DNA of 64,000 nt, taken from NCBI RefSeq assembly GCF_003339505.1, contig NZ_QPIW01000001.1:1-64000 (forward strand), in the 5' to 3' direction. The position numbers and the translations under genes were made by a program. Each line of letters opens with the position of its first letter. The first letter of the stretch is position 1. The notes beneath the pieces are model-generated. The model did not search any database. It was not told where the DNA came from and was given only the letters and a program-made list of their open reading frames with translations. Of the stretch, positions 34,919-43,324 are shown one piece after another. Origin of the DNA: Runella aurantiaca (GTDB taxonomy: Bacteria > Bacteroidota > Bacteroidia > Cytophagales > Spirosomataceae).

Positions 34919-35941
34919 ATGAAAAACTTCGATTTACTTAAAATTAAGGAAGGGTATGAGGCAGAAATAGGCATTAGAAAAGAAGTAGTTCAGACAATAA
35001 CCGCCATTGCTGAAAGAGCAAAGGCCAAAGCAGAAGTGGATTTTGCCAAAGAAAATCTGCTGCGATTGGCCAAGGCAGCCGCCAACGTATTTATTTGGTT
35101 AATCAGAAAAAATAAGGTCTTGGAGGCTTCTGAGGAATTATTAGAACTATTATTCAGAGAACAAATTGTAATTGATCGAACGGCAGTATTAGACGAGCGG
35201 AAAGCCAATGATTACTTTTCCAAGTTAAATCCGCTGCTCCATAAAATAGTAGAAAGACGGACTGGAATCAGAGATAAGGCAGTCGTTGAAAATATAGTTC
35301 AGGAGACAAATAAACGTTTTTTTTCTAATGTAAAAACCAAAGGAGTTGAGCTGACTACGCGGTTGGAAGGCTATTGGTACGGGATAGCCAAAAATATAAT
35401 TCGTGAGCAAGATAGAGAGGCTTGGAAAAATAAAAAAACACGAGAATATAAGCCCGACGAAATGTTGCACAATCGCTCACAAAAACCTACCTCGGTATCT
35501 AATTTGTATTCAGACAATCACATCAATTATGTGGTTGAAGTCAATCACGTAGTGGCTAAACACTTCACAAAACTGCCGGAGAAGTGCCAAAAAAGTTTTT
35601 TATTGGGCTACGGATGGGATGCCGATAAGATAGCAAAAATAGCCCATAAACGGCTACTCAATCACGAGGAGAGATTAAACTGGATAGAGAAAATTGAAGT
35701 GAGCAGTAACACAAGCAAACCGCTGACCTATGAGCAATACTACGAAGAAGTAAGGGCGAAGACGGCAATTGCCGCCAAAACGGCCCATTCACGGTGTTTG
35801 AATGACTTATCCGAAAAAGCCATTCCTGAGCTGATTGAAGTTGTGGAGAGGTACGGGATTCCTTGGAAAAGCTTGGAAGAAGAACTCAAAAGCAGGTTAA
35901 AAAAATCAAGAAAGGATGAACGAGACGGAAAAAATCGTTGA
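34919..35941 (+). CDS. Divergent sigma-70-like protein with N-terminal extension
   Basis: 340 residues from ATG 34919; in-frame starts at 34892 (ATG) and 34871 (TTG) also exist. Residues 98-175 resemble sigma-70 region 2 (AVVENIVQETNKRFF, then LEGYWYGIAKNIIREQDR, compare ECF EDIVQExF and YLYxIARNxxRDxxRR). Residues 212-298 resemble region 4 (KHFTKLPEKCQKSFLLGY, then KTAIAAKTAHSRCLNDL), but about 45 residues are inserted in what would be the helix-turn-helix. A helical extension of about 95 residues precedes region 2. The downstream gene, overlapping by 26 bases, looks like an anti-sigma factor, which supports the assignment. Standard domain searches may miss it. Confidence 0.6.
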   Translation: MKNFDLLKIKEGYEAEIGIRKEVVQTITAIAERAKAKAEVDFAKENLLRLAKAAANVFIWLIRKNKVLEASEELLELLFREQIVIDRTAVLDERKANDYFSKLNPLLHKIVERRTGIRDKAVVENIVQETNKRFFSNVKTKGVELTTRLEGYWYGIAKNIIREQDREAWKNKKTREYKPDEMLHNRSQKPTSVSNLYSDNHINYVVEVNHVVAKHFTKLPEKCQKSFLLGYGWDADKIAKIAHKRLLNHEERLNWIEKIEVSSNTSKPLTYEQYYEEVRAKTAIAAKTAHSRCLNDLSEKAIPELIEVVERYGIPWKSLEEELKSRLKKSRKDERDGKNR

Positions 35942-36542
35942 CTACCTCAATGGGATATTGTCTGATTCGGAAAGTAGTGAAATCGAAAAGCGAATGAGCG
36001 AGGAAGAGGCATTTCGTAAAAAGGTACTCGCCCAGATGCTTCTGCAGAAATCTCTTCAACATTTAATGGAGGAAGAGCGGGGCTACCAGACTGACTTTGA
36101 TAAAACAATTACCCAAATGAGTCAGGAGACGACTCGTCCAGGTACATATAATTCTCGCCCTAAAGGTAATTTTATAATTAACATTTTCCTGCCGAGTTTT
36201 GCGGTGGCTGGTATGCTAATTTTTCTGATTTTCTACGCAGTTTCTTCGCCCGAGCCTACGTACGCTAAATTTGAAATTGATTATGGAAAAGGGCTTGGAG
36301 CCTACGGGGATGAAGATTCGCTCGTCGTTGCTTTTTATGGGAGTAACAAAGGCTTTTGGAGGTGGGAAGCGGAGTATGAATGGCCTAATGACACCCTTAA
36401 ACTTTATAAACTCGACCCTAATATACCGTGGAAGGTAAGTCCTACATACGATCCTAAAACGTATCTGCTGCGCGGAGACGGCAAATCTTACAGAATTATT
36501 AAAGAAAGAAATTATGTAACTGCTTTGAAACCAGACAAATGA
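35916..36542 (+). CDS. Single-pass anti-sigma-like membrane protein
   Basis: 208 residues. The N-terminal 50 (EKIVDYLNGILSDSESSEIEKRM...FRKKV) have the DYLxGxLSxxExxxxExxxxxxxxFR layout of anti-sigma cytoplasmic domains, without zinc-binding cysteines. One membrane helix spans about 86-109. The remaining 95 residues would be periplasmic, rich in W and Y, of no family I recognise. The start overlaps the sigma-like gene by 26 bases and the end overlaps the peptidase gene in an ATGA, so the three are translationally coupled. I infer that it holds the sigma-like protein until a periplasmic signal arrives. Confidence 0.65.
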   Translation: MNETEKIVDYLNGILSDSESSEIEKRMSEEEAFRKKVLAQMLLQKSLQHLMEEERGYQTDFDKTITQMSQETTRPGTYNSRPKGNFIINIFLPSFAVAGMLIFLIFYAVSSPEPTYAKFEIDYGKGLGAYGDEDSLVVAFYGSNKGFWRWEAEYEWPNDTLKLYKLDPNIPWKVSPTYDPKTYLLRGDGKSYRIIKERNYVTALKPDK

Positions 36543-38029
36543 AAACTCTACTGACTCTCCTATTTATTTTGGGTAGCCCACTTTATACTATGGCCCAAGA
36601 TTGTGGCTGTGATAAAGTGGCCAAAGAATCGCGAGCAAAAGGAGGATACGGTCAAGATAAAGCCCAGAATATCATCAATGAATTGAAGCAGGGGTTTGAC
36701 AACTCGCAGTTGCTATTTATTGAGCCCCGGCCTTATCCCTGCCCCCGATTACCGCTTTTTGCTGAGATATGCAATCACGACAATGGTAATTATATATTCT
36801 ACGACCCCAAACTCATGGCAGATATACTGGCTGGAAACCGATGGGGAGATAAGTTTTTGTTGGCCCACGAAATCTCCCACCACGTATTGGGGCATACCCA
36901 GCGTGAACAAAGGCTCACTGATGGTATGAAGCGCTATTTGTCAAATTTGTACCGTGGAACAAGGTATGTGAATGTGTATAAAAACAACAAGAAAGATACG
37001 GCCATTGTCAATATTCTCTTCCGGCATTTACAAGAGCTGGAGGCAGATGCTCTGGGGCTTTGGATGGTGGCTGGAAAAGGTGCTTTACAAAAAGACTTGA
37101 GCCAAATTTTTGACGCTTTGCCCAATATTTTTGAGCCTTACGTAGGAAAAATAAATAAAGACAAAGCCAATAGTGATTATCCTAGTTTTGATCATCGAAA
37201 AAAAATGCTGGAGAAAATGTTTGTGCAATTCCAAGGCGAAGTTAGCAAAACGAATGACAAATTAACCAAGAAAGGTAAATCTACCAATGGAAAATTGGGC
37301 TTTTTATACAATGATATGAAAGTGAAAGAAGAATTTAGTCAAGATATTGGTAGTTATTATGCATTATTGATTCAACAATCTGAGCGAGATGAACTAGACT
37401 CTCTGGGTAAAGAACTCCAGAAAGCTATTTCTTTTAGAAATAAGCTGTATTTTGAAATAGTAGGCGGCACGCAAGTACGATTCCCGTCTTTCAATAGAAA
37501 CGATGTGCCCATTACGGCTACGACACCCATTAGCCCTTCCATAGGATTGCGAATAGGAATAGGCAGATGGTACAAAAAACACCACGTCGAGACCGATATT
37601 CGTTGGAATACCAATCATTTTGAAACGCAGTTGATGGAAGACAACCAACCCAAAAACCTGGAAAGCTTTCGGATTCAGCAATTACATATACAACCGCGCT
37701 ACGTATATGGCCGTTTAAAAAAAGAAAGCAACTATCGCTCTTTGTCTTCTGGGTGGATGGTTAGCGCAGGACTGTCGATACAATGGCCGTTTTCGTATAG
37801 TTATGAAAATCTTACAGCTGAATTGCCTCATAAACCTACAATACGGCCATCAGTTGGAGGGGTAATAGGGATTGGTTTTGGACAATCAAGCTGGTTTAGT
37901 CGCCGTGGTCATTGGCGGTTATGGTTGAGCTATAATCTACAGCCGTTAAATTTTGCAGAATCTACCGTTCAGAACATCTATAGTATACAACATACTGTTA
38001 ATGTTGATTTATCTTACCGATTGTGGTAA
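36539..38029 (+). CDS. M48-like metallopeptidase fused to outer-membrane beta-barrel
   Basis: 496 residues. The signal peptide ends YTMAQ (20). The peptidase part has HEISHH (zinc ligands H110, H114; catalytic E111) and ELEAD at 166-170, whose E166 fits the third ligand of M48-type gluzincins. There are several N-terminal cysteines (C22, C24, C68, C78). After a helical linker (about 230-300), residues about 300-496 are alternating-strand, aromatic-rich sequence (SIGLRIGIGRWY, HVETDIRWNT, SGWMVSAGLSIQW, HWRLWLSYNLQ) ending in SYRLW, an aromatic last residue typical of outer-membrane proteins. A periplasm-facing protease on a barrel anchor is unusual. Coupled by ATGA to the anti-sigma-like gene and 4 bases from the next gene. 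Confidence 0.7.
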   Translation: MKTLLTLLFILGSPLYTMAQDCGCDKVAKESRAKGGYGQDKAQNIINELKQGFDNSQLLFIEPRPYPCPRLPLFAEICNHDNGNYIFYDPKLMADILAGNRWGDKFLLAHEISHHVLGHTQREQRLTDGMKRYLSNLYRGTRYVNVYKNNKKDTAIVNILFRHLQELEADALGLWMVAGKGALQKDLSQIFDALPNIFEPYVGKINKDKANSDYPSFDHRKKMLEKMFVQFQGEVSKTNDKLTKKGKSTNGKLGFLYNDMKVKEEFSQDIGSYYALLIQQSERDELDSLGKELQKAISFRNKLYFEIVGGTQVRFPSFNRNDVPITATTPISPSIGLRIGIGRWYKKHHVETDIRWNTNHFETQLMEDNQPKNLESFRIQQLHIQPRYVYGRLKKESNYRSLSSGWMVSAGLSIQWPFSYSYENLTAELPHKPTIRPSVGGVIGIGFGQSSWFSRRGHWRLWLSYNLQPLNFAESTVQNIYSIQHTVNVDLSYRLW

Positions 38030-38033
38030 AACT

Positions 38034-39482
38034 ATGAAACGCTTCATCAATTATCTTCTTTTAGGAGTATTATCCGCAGGGTTGGGGTGCGAAACAAAAT
38101 ACCTGAATGCCAGCCCTGAACTCTATCTGGGAACCAATGACAATTTCGCACCCATTCGCCGCTTTGAGTCTTGTACTATTTTGTACAGTATGACCAACTT
38201 TACCAGTCAAATAGACCAGACTTCCCAGCAAACGGCACTCAAAAATACGGCTGAATTGTGGGGGCAGGCCCACGGCTATTTGGAATTGAAAGAGGCTGCT
38301 GGCCGAACTCCCGCTATTACCGTCACTTTTACCGACTCAGCCAGTTTTACTACAAAAATGACAAAAGAAGGGCTGGTAAGTCAACCTTTAAGGGCACTTA
38401 GTATGATAAAACGAACTACAAATGGCTGCTCGGTTTTATTGCGTAAATCGTATGATTGGAAATTGCCTGTATTGCAGCGGGTCTTGCTTTATCAAATGGG
38501 GGTTGCATTGGGCTTGCAGGATAGTAATGAGGAAGAATCAGCGATGTCGTTGACCAATTCCTACGGAAAGCTTAGTTTAAGTAAGGCCGATAGCACCACG
38601 ATTAGTAACGTGTATAATCAACCCTGTGATGAATGGACCAAAATAGATACCCGACTTTTTTTATCCAGTTCTGATTTGGTAAGAACGCGTGCCACTTTCA
38701 GTAATCAATCGAAAGGATATTGTATCATTGACTTGTTGAACGGGGTTAATAAAGTAGTGGAATTTGACCCTGCGTCGACTACCGGAAACTGGATTGTGAG
38801 AAAACCTTTTCCTGGCTTGGTCGCTCCTTCTTCTACCCGGACGCTTGTTACATTTACGATTGAAAATCGGATGTTTGTGGGGAATTTGTACAGTACTCAG
38901 GTAGGTAAGTTTTGGGAATATATCCCTGCCAAAGGGTCTGAACCTGATAGTTGGCAACCTATTGCCGATTGTCCTCTTATGGTACTAGGGGGGGATGCTC
39001 AAGCTTTTGGTGTTGGTAAAAAAGGATATGTTATTTATAATGTACCCAGGGTGTATTCTTGGCGAGTTTGGGGGTACGCTCCCTTGGCCAATAAATGGAG
39101 TGAAGAACCAGAACTAACCCTTGCCAACTCAGGGACATTGAGGAGTCAATCGGATATAACCACCTTTTCAATTGATTCGGCAGTTTATCTAATGCCTTCG
39201 TATGGAGACCATTGGCGTTTTAGCCCCAGTCTGCGCAGTACTCCGTGGCAAAAGATCAATCCACTTCAAATATCGGATAGTTTTTATCCCTTTTCAACCA
39301 GAAACACTGGGTTTTTGTTTCGCCCATACTCTACTCAATTGTGGCGTTTTAATGAAAAAACGAAATGGCAACTTTGTAATTCTATGCCCGAACGATTGAC
39401 AAATCCTTACTTTTCGTTTTCGATTGCAAAGCGGGTATTTATCTGTTGGAATACGGAGACTTTTTATCGGTATAATCCATAG
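38034..39482 (+). CDS. Lipoprotein with degenerate matrixin-like domain and kelch-like C-terminus
   Basis: 482 residues from ATG 38034 (MKRFINYLLLGVLSAGLGC, probable lipidation at C19); an upstream in-frame start at 37953 lies inside the previous gene. Residues about 65-195 follow the matrixin plan: ALKNTAELWGQAHGYLELKE, then AITVTFTDS, then LYQMGVALGLQDS at 152-164 where an active enzyme has HExGHxLGLxHS, a Met-turn-like SAMSL and LSKADSTTISNVY. All three zinc histidines and the glutamate are replaced (Y153, Q154, V157, D163), so it should be a non-catalytic relative. The remainder (about 215-480) has repeating W and G blades resembling kelch propellers. Probably a sensor or binding partner for the peptidase upstream. 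Confidence 0.65.
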   Translation: MKRFINYLLLGVLSAGLGCETKYLNASPELYLGTNDNFAPIRRFESCTILYSMTNFTSQIDQTSQQTALKNTAELWGQAHGYLELKEAAGRTPAITVTFTDSASFTTKMTKEGLVSQPLRALSMIKRTTNGCSVLLRKSYDWKLPVLQRVLLYQMGVALGLQDSNEEESAMSLTNSYGKLSLSKADSTTISNVYNQPCDEWTKIDTRLFLSSSDLVRTRATFSNQSKGYCIIDLLNGVNKVVEFDPASTTGNWIVRKPFPGLVAPSSTRTLVTFTIENRMFVGNLYSTQVGKFWEYIPAKGSEPDSWQPIADCPLMVLGGDAQAFGVGKKGYVIYNVPRVYSWRVWGYAPLANKWSEEPELTLANSGTLRSQSDITTFSIDSAVYLMPSYGDHWRFSPSLRSTPWQKINPLQISDSFYPFSTRNTGFLFRPYSTQLWRFNEKTKWQLCNSMPERLTNPYFSFSIAKRVFICWNTETFYRYNP

Positions 39483-39548
39483 CTCTTCTTGAAAATGTAA
39501 CGTTTTCGCCCTTGCTGCATAGAGAGACAAATCAAAACGATTTGTCTC

Positions 39549-40205
39549 ATGCAAGCACAACACACATTCACCCTCGCGGCAACACCTCGCCGTCGCCCAC
39601 TTCATCAAAACCTTGTTCAATTTGTTCGTCTTCACGAGGTAAATGACCTACTTTGGTATCAACAACAGTACTATACTCAAAGTGGTAGCATCGTAAGTTT
39701 AGAATATCTTGCGCAAGTACAAGTTTATCTCGCTTTTCACCGTGGCCATATCATTGGCGGTTTTATTATCAACGCGGCTTGCCAGCTAAGGTACTTAGAG
39801 CCGTTTAGTTCTGAACAATTGGTAGCGTTTAAGCAAAAATTTGGTATCCAGTTCGATGAAACGGTGGAGATTACGGGGATTTGGCTTAATCCTGATTTTA
39901 AAAATTCATCTACCCGCCTTCAAGTGTACAGTGCTTCGCTTTGGTTTGCTTTTCGGTCGGGCAAACGGTTTATTTTAGGGGGAGCTAAGACAGAATCAAT
40001 CATCAAACTCTACCGTCAAGTAATGGATATTGACCTTTTTTCGGGTGAAGTGACCGACCGTTCTGGGCATACTTTTACTTCGTATTTGTGTTTCCAGACC
40101 CGTCGCAACGTAGTCCATAATGCCTTTGGGTGGCTGTACCGTGAAATGACTGGTAAGGCCGTGGCCACCCGATCCAAAAAGAGTAAGATGGTAATGGAAA
40201 GTTGA
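39549..40205 (+). CDS. Hypothetical protein, possible GNAT-like acyltransferase fold
   Basis: 218 residues, no signal peptide. The layout (YLAFHRGHIIGGFIINAACQLRYLEPF, then VEITGIWLNPDFKNSSTRLQVYSASLWFAFRSGKRFILGGAKTESIIKLYRQVMDIDLFSGEV) resembles N-acyltransferase folds: a strand ending in GGFII, then ITGIWLNPDF at the place of the GNAT cofactor strand. The usual RxxGxG/A loop is not clear, so this is tentative. It follows the stress-operon genes by 66 bases, may be the last gene of that unit, and has a terminator candidate after it. Confidence 0.55.
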   Translation: MQAQHTFTLAATPRRRPLHQNLVQFVRLHEVNDLLWYQQQYYTQSGSIVSLEYLAQVQVYLAFHRGHIIGGFIINAACQLRYLEPFSSEQLVAFKQKFGIQFDETVEITGIWLNPDFKNSSTRLQVYSASLWFAFRSGKRFILGGAKTESIIKLYRQVMDIDLFSGEVTDRSGHTFTSYLCFQTRRNVVHNAFGWLYREMTGKAVATRSKKSKMVMES

Positions 40206-40258
40206 TTTTGTTGATTTTGAGATGATTTTTACGAAAGTTTGTATTTGTAAAACCGAGT

Positions 40259-40291
40259 AAAAGGGTTAGTTTGCAAACGATTAGCCCTTTT
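40259..40291 (+). terminator. Intrinsic terminator candidate after the GNAT-like gene
   Basis: Arms aaaaggg (40259-40265) and cccttttg side cccttttt-like (40285-40291) pair over seven bases. A perfect palindrome gtttgcaaac (40269-40278) forms the loop region. No long T-run follows, so efficiency may be modest. Confidence 0.45.
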
Positions 40292-40312
40292 GCTCTGCCT
40301 TTTACCTAAGTT

Positions 40313-40972
40313 ATGAATGCCTCACCCCACACCGTAGCCTTCGTGGACGACCATCCTGCCATGTTAGACGCCTTGACAATGGCTTTTGAACGCGCTAATT
40401 GGCAAGTCCTCTGTGCAGAACCCACCATTCGTATGGCAGCGCAGCGATTCATAGTAGCCGTGCCCGATTTGCTGATTACCGACTTACACGTAGGGAGAGA
40501 AGATGGCGTAGAACTTATTAAGCTGTTTTTAACCCAATATCCTACCCGTAAAGTACTCGTTTACTCACAGCTTGCCGATGCCATTACGGTAGTTGAGGCC
40601 GTAAGAGCGGGGGCAATGGGATATGTGCTCAAAGAATACGGCGTGGAAGTAGTAGTAGAAGCCGCCCAAAAAGTAGTGACTGGTGCTAAATTTTACAGCA
40701 GCGAATTGGTCGAAATTCTTTTGCAAATTGTTGGTAATGGCCAAGAAAAAAAGCCGCTCCTAACCGATCAGGAGATGAAAGTTCTCAATATGATTGTGGA
40801 GGGAGGTCAATCGCTCAAACAAATTGCGGCCAAACTCAATATTCATTTTAGCACCGCCGCTAAACACCGACAAAGTATCATGGAAAAACTGAACGCCAGA
40901 GACGAAGTGGAAATTCTCCACCGCGCTTTTGCGTTGGGGCTGATTGATTTAAGACGCCCCTCCAATCGGTAA
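40313..40972 (+). CDS. Response regulator, NarL/LuxR family
   Basis: 219 residues. Receiver domain 1-120 with acidic pair D12/D13, phospho-acceptor D57 (LLITDLHV) and the conserved lysine in VLKEYG. The C-terminal LuxR helix-turn-helix (about 150-210) reads LTDQEMKVLNMIVEGGQSLKQIAAKLNIHFSTAAKHRQSIMEKLNA. The convergent histidine kinase gene overlaps its end by 24 bases; the kinase is of the family that partners NarL-type regulators, so they are probably cognate despite opposite orientation. Confidence 0.92.
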   Translation: MNASPHTVAFVDDHPAMLDALTMAFERANWQVLCAEPTIRMAAQRFIVAVPDLLITDLHVGREDGVELIKLFLTQYPTRKVLVYSQLADAITVVEAVRAGAMGYVLKEYGVEVVVEAAQKVVTGAKFYSSELVEILLQIVGNGQEKKPLLTDQEMKVLNMIVEGGQSLKQIAAKLNIHFSTAAKHRQSIMEKLNARDEVEILHRAFALGLIDLRRPSNR

Positions 40973-42868
40973 AGCCATCGAGATTTCACACCTGCCCTTC
41001 TCCTGCGAATAAATATGGAGAGTAGCTTTGAGTCGTTGGGCGCGTTGTCGTAGTTGTTGCATACCCAAGCCCTCCGTTACTTGTTTTGGAATACCCACGC
41101 CGTTGTCGGTCACTACCAATATCACCTCATCGTCGGTTACTTGTATCCTGATACTCGCCGTAGTAGCTTGGGCATGTTTAAGTATATTATTGATGAGTTC
41201 AGTACAGGTGTTATAGAGTTCATATTGGATACTTTCCGAAAGTAATAAATCAGACCCCTGCATACTGTAGAGAAAATGAGGGGCTTTAGCAAAACGATTT
41301 TGATTGGTCACCAACTCTTTTAAAGCCACATTCAACCCTCTTGCTTGCAGCACGCTGGCTGTGTCGTAGGCATATGAATGAGATAGTTTACGAATCCACT
41401 CATAGATTCGTTGGGCTAATTCTGTCATATTTCCTAACTCTTTCAGCTGTTGGCTATCGGTAGTTGATTGGTGCATTTGAGAAATGGATTGCCGCAACAT
41501 TAGTAGCATATTACCCATATTGTTGTGGAGTTCAATGGCCATTCGTTTCAATTCTTGTTGCTTTGCCGCTACCTCAGCTTCTTCTACTATTTTGGTACGC
41601 GCTTTTATTTCTAATTCGGTTTGCGCTTCGGCTTGTCTTCGTTTTTGTCTTTCCAGACGTACAGTTTCGGCCACTCCTAATGAAAGAAGCATGATTTCTA
41701 TCAAAGAGCCAACATTGATGGCATAGCGAAGAAATAAACTATCCCAATCCTCAAACGCACCCGCCCGGTGAGCACTTTGTACAAAAGTGCCCGAATAAAT
41801 GGCGATAACAGCCAATAAATAACACCAAGCGGCACGGTTGCCCCGCCAAATCGCGCTTATCGAAATGATAATCACACAAAGCCCTACCAAAATAGCTTTG
41901 TAGTACATGAGTTGATTTTGGCCAATAGAAGTTGTAAAATAAGCGACCAAACCCAACGATATACAACAAACCTGCGCTATTCTAACAATAATAAGGTAGT
42001 GCCGTGCCTGGTCGGCAGCACGCGTGACGTAGGCATAAAATTCCAAAAACGCCAACAATGAAATTGTACTAAAAAAATAGGCAGCATAAGTAATCAAGTT
42101 GGGATACCCATCCCATAGATAGCGCGGACCTAAACCCAAACCACGTGAACATTCAAACCCCAAATACAATAGTAGATAAAGAGACAGAAGGCGGAAGCCT
42201 TTTTCTCGGGTACGCCACGACAGTACTAAATGATAAATTAGCACGGTTATTAAAATACCCAAATAACCACCCCAAACAAGCGTAAGTTCTTGATTGGCGT
42301 TATAGAAGGTTTGGTTTTCCCAAATCGCCAGTGGAAATAGCGCTTGCCCCGAGTAGGGTTGGATTCTGATATACACCCGTTGCTGTGGTACGGCGGGTAA
42401 TTTAAGGGCATAGCCGTAGTAGTTAAATACTCTCCCTGCTTTCCCCAGGTAGTCGCCTAAATGATGTTGTTCGATGGAACCGTCCGTTTTGACAAAGTAA
42501 AAATCTACGTGGGTCATATTGCCGAAGGCTAGATCCAATACATAATCTTGGGTCGATTGATTTTTGACGTCAAACCGTGCCCAATAAACAGATGTCGAGG
42601 AAATAAACCCAAAATTGGGGATACGCTGCTTGGATAATCCAAATCTGCCTTCATTGTCAATCAGGCGAATTTCATTGATGGTTTGTGAACCTGAAGTGTC
42701 TTTCCAAAAAACTACCTGCTGTCCAATAGAGAGTTGCTTGCTTTTATTGGTTAATACGACCTGAGCATTTAACTGGTTTCCGCAATAGAACCATGCAATC
42801 CAGACTACCCATTTTAGCTTGGCTAGGTGACTTGGTTTGTCTATTGATAAAAGGTGGAAATTCCCCAT
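40949..42868 (-). CDS. 7TMR-DISM sensor histidine kinase (LytS/NarX-type)
   Basis: 639 residues from ATG 42868; an in-frame TTG at 42892 is less likely. N-terminal signal, periplasmic 7TMR-DISM sensing domain (about 40-180), seven helices of the 7TM-DISM type (about 195-400), a coiled coil rich in E, A and K (about 405-445), the dimerisation box IELHNNMGNMLL with phospho-accepting H448, and an HATPase domain (NTCTELINNILKHA N-box, VTDNGVGIP, GLGMQQLRQRAQRL). The H-box type pairs with NarL/LuxR regulators such as the one encoded convergently. The 3' ends overlap by 24 bases, an arrangement that could cause antisense interference. Confidence 0.92.
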   Translation of the reverse strand: MGNFHLLSIDKPSHLAKLKWVVWIAWFYCGNQLNAQVVLTNKSKQLSIGQQVVFWKDTSGSQTINEIRLIDNEGRFGLSKQRIPNFGFISSTSVYWARFDVKNQSTQDYVLDLAFGNMTHVDFYFVKTDGSIEQHHLGDYLGKAGRVFNYYGYALKLPAVPQQRVYIRIQPYSGQALFPLAIWENQTFYNANQELTLVWGGYLGILITVLIYHLVLSWRTREKGFRLLSLYLLLYLGFECSRGLGLGPRYLWDGYPNLITYAAYFFSTISLLAFLEFYAYVTRAADQARHYLIIVRIAQVCCISLGLVAYFTTSIGQNQLMYYKAILVGLCVIIISISAIWRGNRAAWCYLLAVIAIYSGTFVQSAHRAGAFEDWDSLFLRYAINVGSLIEIMLLSLGVAETVRLERQKRRQAEAQTELEIKARTKIVEEAEVAAKQQELKRMAIELHNNMGNMLLMLRQSISQMHQSTTDSQQLKELGNMTELAQRIYEWIRKLSHSYAYDTASVLQARGLNVALKELVTNQNRFAKAPHFLYSMQGSDLLLSESIQYELYNTCTELINNILKHAQATTASIRIQVTDDEVILVVTDNGVGIPKQVTEGLGMQQLRQRAQRLKATLHIYSQEKGRCEISMALPIGGAS

Positions 42869-43324
42869 AATTGATACAAAAAACGACTGCAAGATAGGGC
42901 CTAAACCGATACCTAACTACGATATTTTTTCTAAATCAGGGAAGAATTATTATCACCTCGTATAGAATTATTACCATATCGCTGTGTTGCTTAGGGGCGT
43001 AATTTTGAAGAAAATTTCTGGAAATATCCCAATGGGTATTGTTGATTTCCTTTTGTCAAGGGATAGTTTTTAGGGGTTACTTAAAAATAGCAAAAATGAA
43101 AATGTAATGACCCTGCCCATTATTTACAAGAAGGCAGAAGGAATTGAAAACGACTCGCTACCAAATGATGACTGAAACTAGCATTGCACGGGACAGACAA
43201 ACAAAGATTTACGAAGTTTTACATAATGATAAGTATTGAACTACGCAAACAGGAAAACACTAGATAGCTCACTTAAAAATGCAAATCCATTTATAAATTT
43301 TTGATTATCAATCATTTTAAGATT
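42869..43324. other. Intergenic region upstream of kinase and OmpA-domain genes
   Basis: No gene found. It contains a direct repeat agaattattatca / agaattattacca (about 42944-42955 and 42964-42975) within 110 bases of the kinase start, which could be a regulator site. The right half is AT-rich and presumably carries the promoter of the OmpA-domain gene. Confidence 0.35.

Noticed and set aside
42944-42975. Direct repeat agaattattayca upstream of the histidine kinase as a regulator site
   Set aside because: Two short AT-rich copies only; could be chance in an AT-rich region, so noted but not listed as an operator.
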